Assembly (NCBI RefSeq): GCF_010747415.1
Contig: NZ_JAAGNZ010000001.1
Coordinates: 868,001-932,000 of the forward strand
Source of the DNA: Spirosoma agri
GTDB lineage: Bacteria; Bacteroidota; Bacteroidia; Cytophagales; Spirosomataceae
Reading direction: 5' to 3'
Length of the DNA stretch: 64,000 nt
The notes beneath the pieces are model-generated. The model ran no database searches and was not told the origin of the DNA. It saw only the letters and a program-made list of their open reading frames with translations. Positions 26,695 through 34,467 of the stretch are shown piece by piece; the first letter of the stretch is position 1; every line of letters starts with the position of its first letter. The translations under genes and the position numbers were made by a program.

Positions 26695-27633
26695 CTACCC
26701 TAAGCTACTCAATACGCCTTCTTTCAGTGAGTAGGTCGATGTGCGAATCCGCGAAATACCGTATGTTTTTAGCACATAGTCGATCAGGCAAACGGCCACC
26801 ACGATCATATCGACCCGTAATTCGATCATGCCGGGGATCTGCATCCGTTCACTATGATTCCGCGTAGTGAGGAGTTCGTAGGCACGCTGAAACTCCGTAA
26901 TCGGGAGGGTAAAGCTACTTTGCGCGGGGTCGGGCAGGTGGCCGTGTTCGTGCATGAACCACATATCGACCAGCGTATCGAACGAACCCGATGAGCCAAC
27001 CAGCACGGCTGGCTGATACTGGTGGACGCCATTCGCCAGCGGTACCAACTGTTCCTGAAAATAATCGTGTAGCCGCCGAACGCTGGTCGGGCTAATTGGG
27101 TCCTGGCGGTCCGGCGTTTCCGGCATGAAGCGTTCGCGTAGGCGCTGGCCACCAATCTCGAAACTTTGCTTCCAGAATATCCGCGATTGATTCCCCAGGA
27201 TAAATTCGACGCTACCACCGCCAATGTCGATCACCAGCGCCGTCGACTCGTCCAGTGCTCCCGCCGACCGGACCCCTTTGTAAATGTATTCGGCTTCCTG
27301 CTCGCCCGAAATCACCTGAATCTGAATGCCCGTTTCCTGCTTCACGCGATCAATGAATTCGCGCTGGTTGCGGGCAACACGAATCGCACTCGTCCCCGTT
27401 GCTATGACCTGTTCCGGTGCGACCTGATACTGATCGAGCACTTGTCGGAAGTAAGCCAGCACGACTAAGGCCCGACCGATACCATCGTCCAGAATAACGC
27501 CCTGATTAATACCCGCCTGGCCAATTTTAGCCGGACGGCTTTCGCGGAACAGGGTGTTGTAGCCATCCTCCGTTTTTTCGACGATAAGCAGGTGAAATGT
27601 ATTGGTGCCTAAGTCAATAATAGCTTGTTTCAT
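26695..27633 (-). CDS. Ppx/GppA family phosphatase (312 aa)
   Basis: Exopolyphosphatase / pppGpp phosphohydrolase family protein of the actin-like ATPase fold. Phosphate-1 motif 'AIIDLGTNTFHLLI' at 4-17, 'ATGTSAIRVARN' at about 84-95, phosphate-2 motif 'ALVIDIGGGSVEFI' at about 132-145, and 'GSSGSFDTL' further on. At 312 residues it has only the catalytic core and lacks the C-terminal HD-like extension of E. coli Ppx, which is common in Bacteroidota. It would degrade polyphosphate or (p)ppGpp in stress response. It is divergent from rpsU; a TAnnTTTG-like element (TAGATTTG, 27646-27639) lies only six bases from the ATG, so the mRNA could be nearly leaderless. Confidence 0.92.
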   Translation of the reverse strand: MKQAIIDLGTNTFHLLIVEKTEDGYNTLFRESRPAKIGQAGINQGVILDDGIGRALVVLAYFRQVLDQYQVAPEQVIATGTSAIRVARNQREFIDRVKQETGIQIQVISGEQEAEYIYKGVRSAGALDESTALVIDIGGGSVEFILGNQSRIFWKQSFEIGGQRLRERFMPETPDRQDPISPTSVRRLHDYFQEQLVPLANGVHQYQPAVLVGSSGSFDTLVDMWFMHEHGHLPDPAQSSFTLPITEFQRAYELLTTRNHSERMQIPGMIELRVDMIVVAVCLIDYVLKTYGISRIRTSTYSLKEGVLSSLG

Positions 27634-27655
27634 AGTCGCAAATCTATTACCTTTG
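27625..27655 (+). promoter_or_regulatory. Promoter of rpsU
   Basis: TTG at 27625-27627 and TACCTTTG at 27648-27655, spacer 20, fit the Bacteroidota -33/-7 consensus. It overlaps the proposed promoter of the divergent Ppx/GppA gene. Confidence 0.6.
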
Positions 27656-27690
27656 CCGTCCGGTTTTAGCTAAATCACAATATTTAAAAC

Positions 27691-27888
27691 ATGCTTATCA
27701 TTAACGTAAAAGACAACGAGTCGATTGACAAAGCCCTGAAACGCTTCAAGAAGAAGTTCGAGAAAACGGGTGTGTTACGGCAGTTGCGGTCGCGGACGGC
27801 TTTCCAGAAACCGTCGGTAAAGCGTCGCACAGAGGTTATCAAAGCCGCTTACAAAGAAAGAATGTACGGCAACCACACCGAGCAATAG
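27691..27888 (+). CDS. rpsU: Ribosomal protein bS21 (65 aa)
   Basis: Small basic protein of the 30S subunit. The sequence 'MLIINVKDNESIDKALKRFKKKFEKTGVLRQLRSRTAFQKPSVKRR' is typical of Bacteroidota S21. It has its own promoter and a strong terminator at 27969, so it can be expressed independently. The next gene is xerC, an order common in Bacteroidota, where a ribosome hibernation factor gene usually follows; here eboA takes that place. Confidence 0.97.
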   Translation: MLIINVKDNESIDKALKRFKKKFEKTGVLRQLRSRTAFQKPSVKRRTEVIKAAYKERMYGNHTEQ

Positions 27889-27968
27889 TCATTTGCGGGT
27901 GATGGGTAATTGGGCATGATTCGCTGATTGCGCAGTCAGTAGATTTATGTACCAAGCAAAAATACAGG

Positions 27969-27999
27969 AGCAGCAGACAGCAATGTCTGCTGCTTTTTT
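27969..27999 (+). terminator. Terminator after rpsU
   Basis: Perfect 11-bp stem AGCAGCAGACA / TGTCTGCTGCT with GCAA tetraloop and six T. Confidence 0.92.
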
Positions 28000-28108
28000 G
28001 TTGCCAGTACAATCGAAGTCAGTATTTCCATGATTTAACTACTAATCATGATTAGATTTGACAAAGCGAATCAGAATCCCGCGTGATTTAGTGCAGCAAC
28101 CTACTCAA

Positions 28109-29032
28109 ATGAATCAACCCAATCCTGCCGGGCCGACTGGCGATTCAGACGAATTTCTCCGGTACATCCGCTATGAAAAGCGGCTAAGTCATCACACGCT
28201 GACGGCCTATGCGAACGACATGGAGCAATTCGGCGCGTTTCTGATGACAGAATGCAACATAGATTTGCCGGAGAAGGCAGATTATCGGCACATTCGCTCA
28301 TGGATCGTGAGCCTGGTCGAAGCAGAGCTGGATAAAACGTCGGTGAACCGAAAAGTGGCCACGTTACGGTGTTATTACGGTTTTTTACTGCGCCGAAAGG
28401 TCATCACGATCGATCCCATGACGAAAGTGCAGGCGTTGAAGACCAATAAGAAGTTACCCATGTACGTTGAGGAGAAGCCAATGGACATGCTGCTCAACGA
28501 CATCGATTTTCCGGATACGTTTGAAGGCGTTCGCGATAAATTGGTGCTTGAGCTACTATACGGAACCGGAATCCGGCTGAGCGAACTGACGGGCTTGAAA
28601 ACGGCTGACGTTAATCTGTACGAAAAGACGATCACGGTGCTTGGCAAGCGGAACAAGCACCGCATTATACCGCTCACGCAACCTTTGTTCGAGCTTATTC
28701 GACAGTATGGCCAGCATAAAGAGACGACCTTCAGCGGGCAAGCCGACACCATACACCTGATCGTGAGTGACAAGGGCGTGCCAGCCTATGCAATGTTGAT
28801 CCAGCGGATTGTGAAGCGGAACCTGAACCTGGTAACGACGCTCGAAAAGAAAAGCCCGCACGTGCTGCGCCATTCGTTCGCGACGCATTTATTGAATCGC
28901 GGGGCGGATCTGAACGCCATTAAAGATTTGCTTGGGCACAGTAGTTTAGCCGCTACGCAGATTTATACACATACGAGCCTGGAGCAGCTGAAACAGACTT
29001 ATGATCTGGCACATCCAAAGGCCAAGAAGTAA
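28109..29032 (+). CDS. xerC: XerC/XerD-type tyrosine recombinase (307 aa)
   Basis: Chromosome-dimer-resolution type recombinase. I start at ATG 28109 (MNQPNPAG); the longer frame begins at TTG. N-terminal SAM-like core-binding domain at about 10-100; catalytic domain with all residues present: Arg156 (GTGIRLSEL), Lys180, His251 and Arg254 (HVLRHSFATH), His277 (LLGHSSL), Tyr286 (IYTH). Unlike the element integrase at 1437-2828 it has the complete canonical set and no arm-binding domain. Neighbour of rpsU as in many Bacteroidota, which supports a housekeeping role. Its stop codon is part of a palindrome that reaches almost to the eboA start. Confidence 0.93.
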   Translation: MNQPNPAGPTGDSDEFLRYIRYEKRLSHHTLTAYANDMEQFGAFLMTECNIDLPEKADYRHIRSWIVSLVEAELDKTSVNRKVATLRCYYGFLLRRKVITIDPMTKVQALKTNKKLPMYVEEKPMDMLLNDIDFPDTFEGVRDKLVLELLYGTGIRLSELTGLKTADVNLYEKTITVLGKRNKHRIIPLTQPLFELIRQYGQHKETTFSGQADTIHLIVSDKGVPAYAMLIQRIVKRNLNLVTTLEKKSPHVLRHSFATHLLNRGADLNAIKDLLGHSSLAATQIYTHTSLEQLKQTYDLAHPKAKK

Positions 29033-29083
29033 CGCGGACTTCTAGTCTGCCCACGTTAAAAAGCGGACTGGAAGTCCGCGTTA
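29030..29083. repeat. REP-like palindrome filling the xerC-eboA gap
   Basis: TAACGCGGACTTCTAGTC (29030-29047) and GACTGGAAGTCCGCGTTA (29066-29083) pair at 17 of 18 positions. The right arm itself folds as GCGGACT-GGA-AGTCCGC. It includes the xerC stop and ends four bases before the eboA ATG, so it would cover the eboA ribosome-binding region in an mRNA. Confidence 0.8.
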
Positions 29084-29087
29084 CGGT

Positions 29088-29762
29088 ATGAATATTCTCC
29101 AAATGAGCCAGACGCTGTTCTACATGATCGAACAGCAGGCCAATTCCGACAAGGCAGTTACTTACTTACGGCAGCAGGCTGATTTGTTTCAGCGTAATCC
29201 GCAGGTGGCTGATTTCTATCGTGTTTTCACGGCATTGCCCCGCTTTGTCGGCAAACAACCCGTCGATGTACCGGCTGATATGGCGTTTGCGCTGGCGCGG
29301 ATTCGGCCCGGCTTTACCGTTGAGGGCTGGACGGTCGATCGGCTGGCGCGGGTGTGGTGGCTGTTACAGTTTCCGGTTGAGGACGAAGCTGCCTATGTCA
29401 AAACTATCTCGCGACTCTTCAAAGCCGGTGAGCTCAACGAGCTTGTTGCCTTATACTCGGCGCTTCCGGTGCTGGCGTTTCCGGAGGCATGGCGGTTCCA
29501 GGCGACGGAAGGAATTCGAAACAACATTGCCGACGTACAATCGGCGATCATGCTCCATAATCCATATCCGGCTGATTATTTCGACGAATCGGCCTGGAAC
29601 CAGCTCGTTCTGAAAGCGTTTTTTACGGACAAGGACGTTACCCAAATTACCGGGCTTTACGAACGCAAGAACGCCCAACTCGCCCATACGCTGGCAGACT
29701 ATGCTGCCGAACGTCGGGCTGCCGGGCGCAGTTTGCCGTCAGCTATCGAAACACTGATGTAA
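29088..29762 (+). CDS. eboA: EboA (224 aa)
   Basis: Recognised by the ebo context (eboB and eboC follow within 3.7 kb) and by the EboA-like C-terminal stretch 'HNPYPADYFDESAWNQLVLKAFFT...ERKNAQLAHTLADYA', the most conserved part of this family. It is a helical, probably cytoplasmic protein without signal peptide or known catalytic motif. Its biochemical role is unknown in any organism I know of; in other bacteria it is the first gene of the eboABCDEF operon. Here it lies downstream of rpsU-xerC on the same strand and is followed by a 155-base palindrome, then two genes on the opposite strand, so it is cut off from eboB. Start at 29088 is the only good ATG, four bases after the palindrome. Confidence 0.82.
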   Translation: MNILQMSQTLFYMIEQQANSDKAVTYLRQQADLFQRNPQVADFYRVFTALPRFVGKQPVDVPADMAFALARIRPGFTVEGWTVDRLARVWWLLQFPVEDEAAYVKTISRLFKAGELNELVALYSALPVLAFPEAWRFQATEGIRNNIADVQSAIMLHNPYPADYFDESAWNQLVLKAFFTDKDVTQITGLYERKNAQLAHTLADYAAERRAAGRSLPSAIETLM

Positions 29763-29766
29763 CGCA

Positions 29767-29920
29767 GGCGGTCGGCCGGTGCCGCGGAAATCCGCATAAG
29801 CCCTCTTGTAACTAAATGCATTATAACTGAGCTTCCGCATCGCGTGATGTTTCGACTACGAAGAAAGCTACTTGCATTTAGTCACAAGCGGACTTCCACG
29901 GCGATGGCCGACCACCCGCC
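29767..29920. repeat. Large imperfect inverted repeat (about 155 bp)
   Basis: The left arm (29767-29820, GCGGTCGGCC...AACTAAATGCA) pairs imperfectly with the right arm (29873-29920, TGCATTTAGT...GGCCGACCACCCGCC). The left arm contains its own GCGGAAATCCGC palindrome, and the centre adds AGCTT/AAGCT and CATC-GCGT-GATG stems. It lies between convergent eboA and the barrel protein gene. It may be a fossil non-autonomous element or a cruciform terminator. Confidence 0.7.
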
Positions 29921-29923
29921 TTA

Positions 29924-30595
29924 CTAATACCATCGATATGTAATACCGGCTGACAACATCAGGGATGGGCTGCTGTTCTTCAGCTGGTCGTAGTTGAAGA
30001 ACACGTTCTGATACTGGGCCTGAATTTCGGCCCCAAATCCCTGCTCACGTCGACCGTAATATTTCAAGCCGATAGCCGGAGCGATAGCGCCCTTGAAGCC
30101 GGATTTCTGATCAGCCAGTGTACCAAAATAATTGGTGTAATCGACAAACGCACCACCACCGGCAAACTGTACGTAGGGTCTGATCGCAGCGGTATTATCG
30201 GCGAAGTAATACGAGAGCGATGCCATAGCCGGAATGATGGATAGGGTTCGCGTCTGAACCGCCGAAACATCCTGGCCCGTGTTGCCATCCGTATAGCCTA
30301 TAACCTGACGACCCAGCCGTTGCTTCGCGTATTGATAACCCGTTTTCAGTCCCAGCGAGAACCGTTGCGGAAAGAGCCACTCGCCTTCCAGCGCGAAATT
30401 AGTGGGCGACGTCCGGTCAATATACCCTTTCTGACCACCAAACGGCATTGAGACACCATAGCGCGCCGAAATGTTGAACGTTACATATTCGTTATAAGGC
30501 GATGGGAATGCATTGACGTACTCATCGCGATTCGTTTGCGCCCAGGACACTGTCGTCAATGTCAGCAGGGCCAGTATTGATAGGATCGATTTCAT
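29924..30595 (-). CDS. Outer-membrane beta-barrel protein (223 aa)
   Basis: Signal peptide MKSILSILALLTLTTVSWAQ, then about 200 residues of alternating strands ('FNISARYGVSMPFGG', 'FSLGLKTGYQYAKQ', 'SIIPAMASLSYYFADN', 'IRPYVQFAGGGAFV', 'GFGAEIQAQYQNVFF') ending in an aromatic residue (SAGITYRWY), as expected for a small barrel of the OmpA/PorT-like type with about eight strands. It is cotranscribed with the DUF4136 lipoprotein gene immediately upstream (6 bases apart). Both lie on the minus strand between eboA and eboB, thus interrupting that gene set. No known ebo role. Confidence 0.85.
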   Translation of the reverse strand: MKSILSILALLTLTTVSWAQTNRDEYVNAFPSPYNEYVTFNISARYGVSMPFGGQKGYIDRTSPTNFALEGEWLFPQRFSLGLKTGYQYAKQRLGRQVIGYTDGNTGQDVSAVQTRTLSIIPAMASLSYYFADNTAAIRPYVQFAGGGAFVDYTNYFGTLADQKSGFKGAIAPAIGLKYYGRREQGFGAEIQAQYQNVFFNYDQLKNSSPSLMLSAGITYRWY

Positions 30596-30601
30596 GATTT
30601 C

Positions 30602-31267
30602 TTATTCTGTTGCCTTTAAATAGGCCGATTGATTGAAGATGGTCGTCGTGGCCACATCGACTGCCTGCTGATCGGGAATATCAGTTCCCCGGACGGTAGC
30701 ATCGTAGATGACATTCAGCTGAGGTTGGGTCCCTGTCCCTGTGGTTGGGCGATTTTTCAGATCAACGATCTGAATTTCCCAGTATTGATCAGCCACCTGG
30801 TACGTGTAGTAGCTCGGATAGTATGGATAATAGCCACCCAAACCGCCGTATCCACCACCCCAGTAGCCGCCATAATACCCGTATGGGTCAACACCAACAC
30901 CTGTGTACAGGTTATTGACCCGAATAATAGCCACCCCCAAATCAGCGCTTTCGCCCCTATTTACCCGCTTGAAGCCACGACTGGTGAGCGTATTGGCCAC
31001 ATTCGATACAAAACGACCTTCGAGCGGGCCGAGTGATGGCTGATAGCCCGTATTGGATTCAATGACTACGGAGTCGGGCAGGCTAAATGTTTTATACTGG
31101 CTGAAGTTGACCGAGCGGTCATAATTGGTAATGTAAACAGGGGCATCGGCCGGACTCAGATCGTTCACCGCATTTTCTTTGCAGGCTGTCAAACCCGCGC
31201 CGGTCACTAGCAGCGCAATGGCATACAGGCCCCACTTTCCTTTTCTCAGCTGTTGAAGCGTTACCAT
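30602..31267 (-). CDS. DUF4136 domain lipoprotein (221 aa)
   Basis: Lipoprotein signal with lipobox LTAC (lipidated Cys about residue 29). The mature region matches the DUF4136 pattern: 'YDRSVNFSQYKTFSLPDSVVI' near the N-terminus, 'NVANTLTSRGFKRVNRGESADLGVAII' in the middle, and 'IVDLKNRPT...VIYDATVRG' near the end. A Gly/Tyr-rich insertion (about 128-155, repeated GGY/GYY) sits mid-domain. It is exported and membrane-anchored; function of the family is unknown. Six bases upstream of the barrel-protein gene, with which it forms an operon, suggesting a shared outer-membrane role. Confidence 0.88.
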   Translation of the reverse strand: MVTLQQLRKGKWGLYAIALLVTGAGLTACKENAVNDLSPADAPVYITNYDRSVNFSQYKTFSLPDSVVIESNTGYQPSLGPLEGRFVSNVANTLTSRGFKRVNRGESADLGVAIIRVNNLYTGVGVDPYGYYGGYWGGGYGGLGGYYPYYPSYYTYQVADQYWEIQIVDLKNRPTTGTGTQPQLNVIYDATVRGTDIPDQQAVDVATTTIFNQSAYLKATE

Positions 31268-31492
31268 GATTGTATTTGTTGTTAGTCTATTTCCCGGACA
31301 GGCCGGTATTCATTAATAACGTTGGTATACGACAAAAAATTAAGTACTGTCTATAAAACGCATAGAGTAATCGAGGGTTTGCAAAAAAGATTAAAATGAG
31401 GATAAAAAATCGTGCACGATGACGCTGAATTTTTGCGGAACTTTGCCTGCCAATCGGGGTTTTACCAAAATACCCTTACAATCGATTTACTC

Positions 31493-32425
31493 ATGAGTTT
31501 CATGGATTCCATTCGTGGCATGTCTTTCTTCGACATGCACGTTCACATGACTTCCCGCACCACCGACGATTATCAGGCTATGGCCGACGCGGGTGTGGTA
31601 GCTATGATCGAGCCAGCGTTCTGGCTGGGCCAGCCCCGAACGGGCGTTGACTCGTTCCGGGATTATTTCGCCAGCCTCGTCGGGTGGGAGCGTTTCCGGG
31701 CGTCACAGTTTGGTATCCGCCATTATTGCACCATCGGTCTGAACTCCAAGGAAGCCAATCAGGAAGAATTAGCCGAACAGGTTATGGAAATCCTGCCGTT
31801 GTTCATCTATAAAGAAGGAGTAGTTGGCGTTGGGGAAATTGGCTTCGACGATCAGACTCCTGCCGAAGATAAATACTACCGGGCGCAGTTGGATCTGGCT
31901 AAGGAAGCGGGGCTGCCCGTACAAATTCACACGCCACACCGGGATAAAAAACAGGGTACCAGTCGAAGTATGGACATTGCGCTCGAACATGGACTGGACC
32001 CCGGCATGGTCATCGTGGATCACAATAATGAAGAAACGGTTCGGGAAGTGCTGGATCGGGGATTCTGGGCGGGCTTTACTATTTACCCATTCACCAAAAT
32101 GGGCAATGAGCGCATGGTCGACATCGTAAAACAGTACGGTCCCGAGCGAATTATGATCAACTCCGCTGCCGATTGGGGCATCAGCGATCCGCTGGCCGTA
32201 CCAAAAACAGCGGCTTTAATGAAGCAGAGCGGGATTTCGGACGAAGCCATCCGGCTCGTAACGTTCACGAATGCCGTCACGGCCTTCGCGCAAAGTGGAC
32301 AACTGAGCCTTGACGAACTTACGCAGCCATTGGGTATCGACCAGAGCCAGCGGTTCAATGGCAGTTCGGTGCTGCGCGGTGGCCAGGCCCCCCGAGTGGA
32401 TAAGGATTCGACAATCATAAAATAG
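31493..32425 (+). CDS. eboB: EboB, TatD-like metal-dependent hydrolase (310 aa)
   Basis: TatD-family amidohydrolase-fold protein in the EboB position directly before eboC. I start at ATG 31493 (MSFMDSIRGM); the frame from 31412 adds 27 poorly plausible residues. The metal-binding HxH is His16/His18 in 'FFDMHVHMT'. Further ligands are a Glu in 'VGVGEIGFDD', a His in 'LPVQIHTPH', a His in 'MVIVDHNNEE' and an Asp in 'INSAADWG'. No signal peptide. TatD proteins are often nucleases, but the ebo context points to a small-molecule hydrolase step; this is inference. Seventy-two bases separate it from eboC on the same strand. Confidence 0.86.
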   Translation: MSFMDSIRGMSFFDMHVHMTSRTTDDYQAMADAGVVAMIEPAFWLGQPRTGVDSFRDYFASLVGWERFRASQFGIRHYCTIGLNSKEANQEELAEQVMEILPLFIYKEGVVGVGEIGFDDQTPAEDKYYRAQLDLAKEAGLPVQIHTPHRDKKQGTSRSMDIALEHGLDPGMVIVDHNNEETVREVLDRGFWAGFTIYPFTKMGNERMVDIVKQYGPERIMINSAADWGISDPLAVPKTAALMKQSGISDEAIRLVTFTNAVTAFAQSGQLSLDELTQPLGIDQSQRFNGSSVLRGGQAPRVDKDSTIIK

Positions 32426-32497
32426 GCAGGTGGAGCTGGTTCTGAAAGACCGTCACTCCGTTTACATGTGTCAGTTGATCAGAACTGACACCACTCC

Positions 32498-33379
32498 ATG
32501 AGCAAACTAAAGGCGATTCTGTCCCTTACCCGTCCTGCCAATCTCGTCACGGCTGTTGCCGACGTACTGGCTGGAATGGCCATTGCGGGTTATTTCTCAA
32601 TTTCTAATCCAGCTCCGGCTCCCGTAGGCTGGCTGGCGCTGGCAACGGTTTTTCTGTACGGGGGCGGGGTCGTTTTTAATGATGTGTTCGATGCTGAACT
32701 GGACGCTGTCGAACGGCCCGAGCGTGCTATTCCAAGTGGCGTAGTCAGTAAACGTACGGCTACGATACTAGGGTCAGTTTTATTGATCCTGGGCATTGGT
32801 GCCTCGTTTCTCGTCAACCAGACGGCTGGCTTGTTGGCGATCGGTATTGCCGTTGCCTCGCTCGTTTATGACCGGTTTGGTAAGCATCATATTTTGTTGG
32901 GACCTGTCAATATGGGATTATGTCGCGGCCTGAATCTCCTGCTGGGCGTGAGTGTTATTCCCGATCAGGTTCTGCCGTGGGCATGGGTAGGACTGGTGCC
33001 CATTGCGTACATCGCAGCCATAACCATGATCAGTCGGGGCGAGGTCCACGGTGGTAGCGTAACAACGCTTCGGGCGGCTGGGTTGTTGTACGCACTTGTT
33101 ATTGGTTGCGTAGCCGCGCTGGCCCAGCAGCGGCAGCAACTGGGGACGGCGTTGCCCTTCCTGATTTTATTCGGGTATTACATTTTTCCTCCGCTCTGGC
33201 GGGCCGTTCGCGAGCCGGTTGGTCAGAACATTGGCCTGGCCGTTCGCGCAGGAGTTCTGTCGCTCATTGTCATGAATGCGGCCTGGGTCGCAGCGTTTGC
33301 GTCGTTTCCCCTGGCGATGCTGGTATTCTGCTTACTGCCATTATCGCGGCTGCTGGCCAAGGTTTTTGCCGTCACCTGA
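32498..33379 (+). CDS. eboC: EboC, UbiA-like prenyltransferase (293 aa)
   Basis: Integral inner-membrane prenyltransferase of the UbiA superfamily, transferring an isoprenoid chain to a small acceptor. The first Asp-rich motif NDVFDAELD (61-69) followed by ERPERAIPSG is complete, and the second conserved loop is 'SLVYDRFGKH' (about 122-131), shorter than in UbiA itself. About eight or nine hydrophobic segments are visible. In ebo clusters EboC is the membrane step; prenylation of an EboD-derived cyclic product is a plausible but untested role. It follows eboB by 72 bases and is the last gene of this half of the cluster. Confidence 0.9.
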   Translation: MSKLKAILSLTRPANLVTAVADVLAGMAIAGYFSISNPAPAPVGWLALATVFLYGGGVVFNDVFDAELDAVERPERAIPSGVVSKRTATILGSVLLILGIGASFLVNQTAGLLAIGIAVASLVYDRFGKHHILLGPVNMGLCRGLNLLLGVSVIPDQVLPWAWVGLVPIAYIAAITMISRGEVHGGSVTTLRAAGLLYALVIGCVAALAQQRQQLGTALPFLILFGYYIFPPLWRAVREPVGQNIGLAVRAGVLSLIVMNAAWVAAFASFPLAMLVFCLLPLSRLLAKVFAVT

Positions 33380-33517
33380 TGGGTATGCGGCCAATCAACG
33401 GGGTAAAGAAATACACCAATTCAAGGTTTTGTGTAAGCGGGTAAATAAGCATCTTCGAGGTAATTTTTATGCACTGTCAGCCGGAGGCCGTACCTTGTCG
33501 TGGCTTAATACAACCGC

Positions 33518-34354
33518 ATGGAAACTAATCTCACCCGAAATCTCTTCCTCGTTCTTCTCTTACTGACACAGACTACCTTTGCGCAACGTTACAAACCACG
33601 CTCGATAACCGGATTGCTGGGAGCCTTCGGGGCCGAAGTCGAGCTGGTTAAACAGACGCTGCAAAAACCCAAAACGGTAGTTGTCGATGGCGTCTCGTTC
33701 ACGACCGGGCGCATCGGGAAACACAGAGTCGTCGTCGCCGAAACGGGTATCGGCAAGGTCAATGCCGCCATGACAACGGCGCTCATGCTCGATCATTTTC
33801 GGCCCGAACGGGTACTGTTCACGGGCATTGCCGGTGGAACAAATCCCGATCTTCAACCGGGTGATATTGTGATCGCGGGACGGACGGCTCATCATGATTA
33901 CGGCTCCATCACCGATAAAAATACGCCAACACGCCAGACGCGCAACGTTATCACCAAGCAATTCAACCCGGTCTATTTTCCTGCCGATTCGTCGCTGATG
34001 CGGCTGGCCGAACAAGTGGTAAAGGGCGTTACGCTGGAAGGAATTCCACTCGCGGACGGCGGTGTTTCGAACCGTCCAGTAAAAGTGATGACCGGTACAG
34101 TGGTAACGGGTGATGTATTCGTTGCTTCGCCCGTGAAAGTGAGCAGCTTACGGGCTGATTTTGGGGCTGATGCTACCGAAATGGAAGGAGCTGCTATTGC
34201 GCAGGTGTGTTATCAGCTACAGGTGCCTCATCTGATCATCCGCAGTCTCAGCGACCGCGCCGATGCAGAAGCGCATATTGCCTACGATAAATTTTACCCC
34301 ACAGCCGCCCGCAATTCAGCGAAATTAGTCATCGCGATTGTGCAGGCACTATAG
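33518..34354 (+). CDS. Exported MTA/SAH nucleosidase-like protein (278 aa)
   Basis: Purine-nucleoside phosphorylase fold of the 5'-methylthioadenosine / S-adenosylhomocysteine nucleosidase family. Conserved features: 'TGLLGAFGAEVEL' (31-43) with the Glu of the base-binding loop, 'TGIAGG' near 107, 'TEMEGAAIAQ' (about 224-233) with the ribose-binding Met-Glu, and the catalytic Asp in 'SLSDRAD'. Unusually for this family it carries a clear signal peptide (MFLVLLLLTQTTFAQ-like, cleaved near residue 23), so it should act in the periplasm. Same strand as eboC, 138 bases downstream. Substrate in the periplasm unknown. Confidence 0.85.
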   Translation: METNLTRNLFLVLLLLTQTTFAQRYKPRSITGLLGAFGAEVELVKQTLQKPKTVVVDGVSFTTGRIGKHRVVVAETGIGKVNAAMTTALMLDHFRPERVLFTGIAGGTNPDLQPGDIVIAGRTAHHDYGSITDKNTPTRQTRNVITKQFNPVYFPADSSLMRLAEQVVKGVTLEGIPLADGGVSNRPVKVMTGTVVTGDVFVASPVKVSSLRADFGADATEMEGAAIAQVCYQLQVPHLIIRSLSDRADAEAHIAYDKFYPTAARNSAKLVIAIVQAL

Positions 34355-34410
34355 TCATTTGCCGGTCGCTGGTTTAGTCGGAGGAGCTACGTGTTCCTTC
34401 GGAGAAAACG

Positions 34411-34436
34411 AAGCGGTTTCCCGTCCGGCTTTTTTT
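34411..34436 (+). terminator. Possible terminator after the nucleosidase gene
   Basis: Short bulged stem (AGCGG / CCGGCT) followed by seven T, about 60 bases after the stop codon. The stem is weak. Confidence 0.35.
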
Positions 34437-34467
34437 AATCCAATTAACTAGTTATACGTTCAGCCCG

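Noticed and set aside
28058..28108. Extended N-terminus of xerC from a TTG
   Set aside because: The added 17 residues have no counterpart in XerC and an ATG at 28109 fits the family start.
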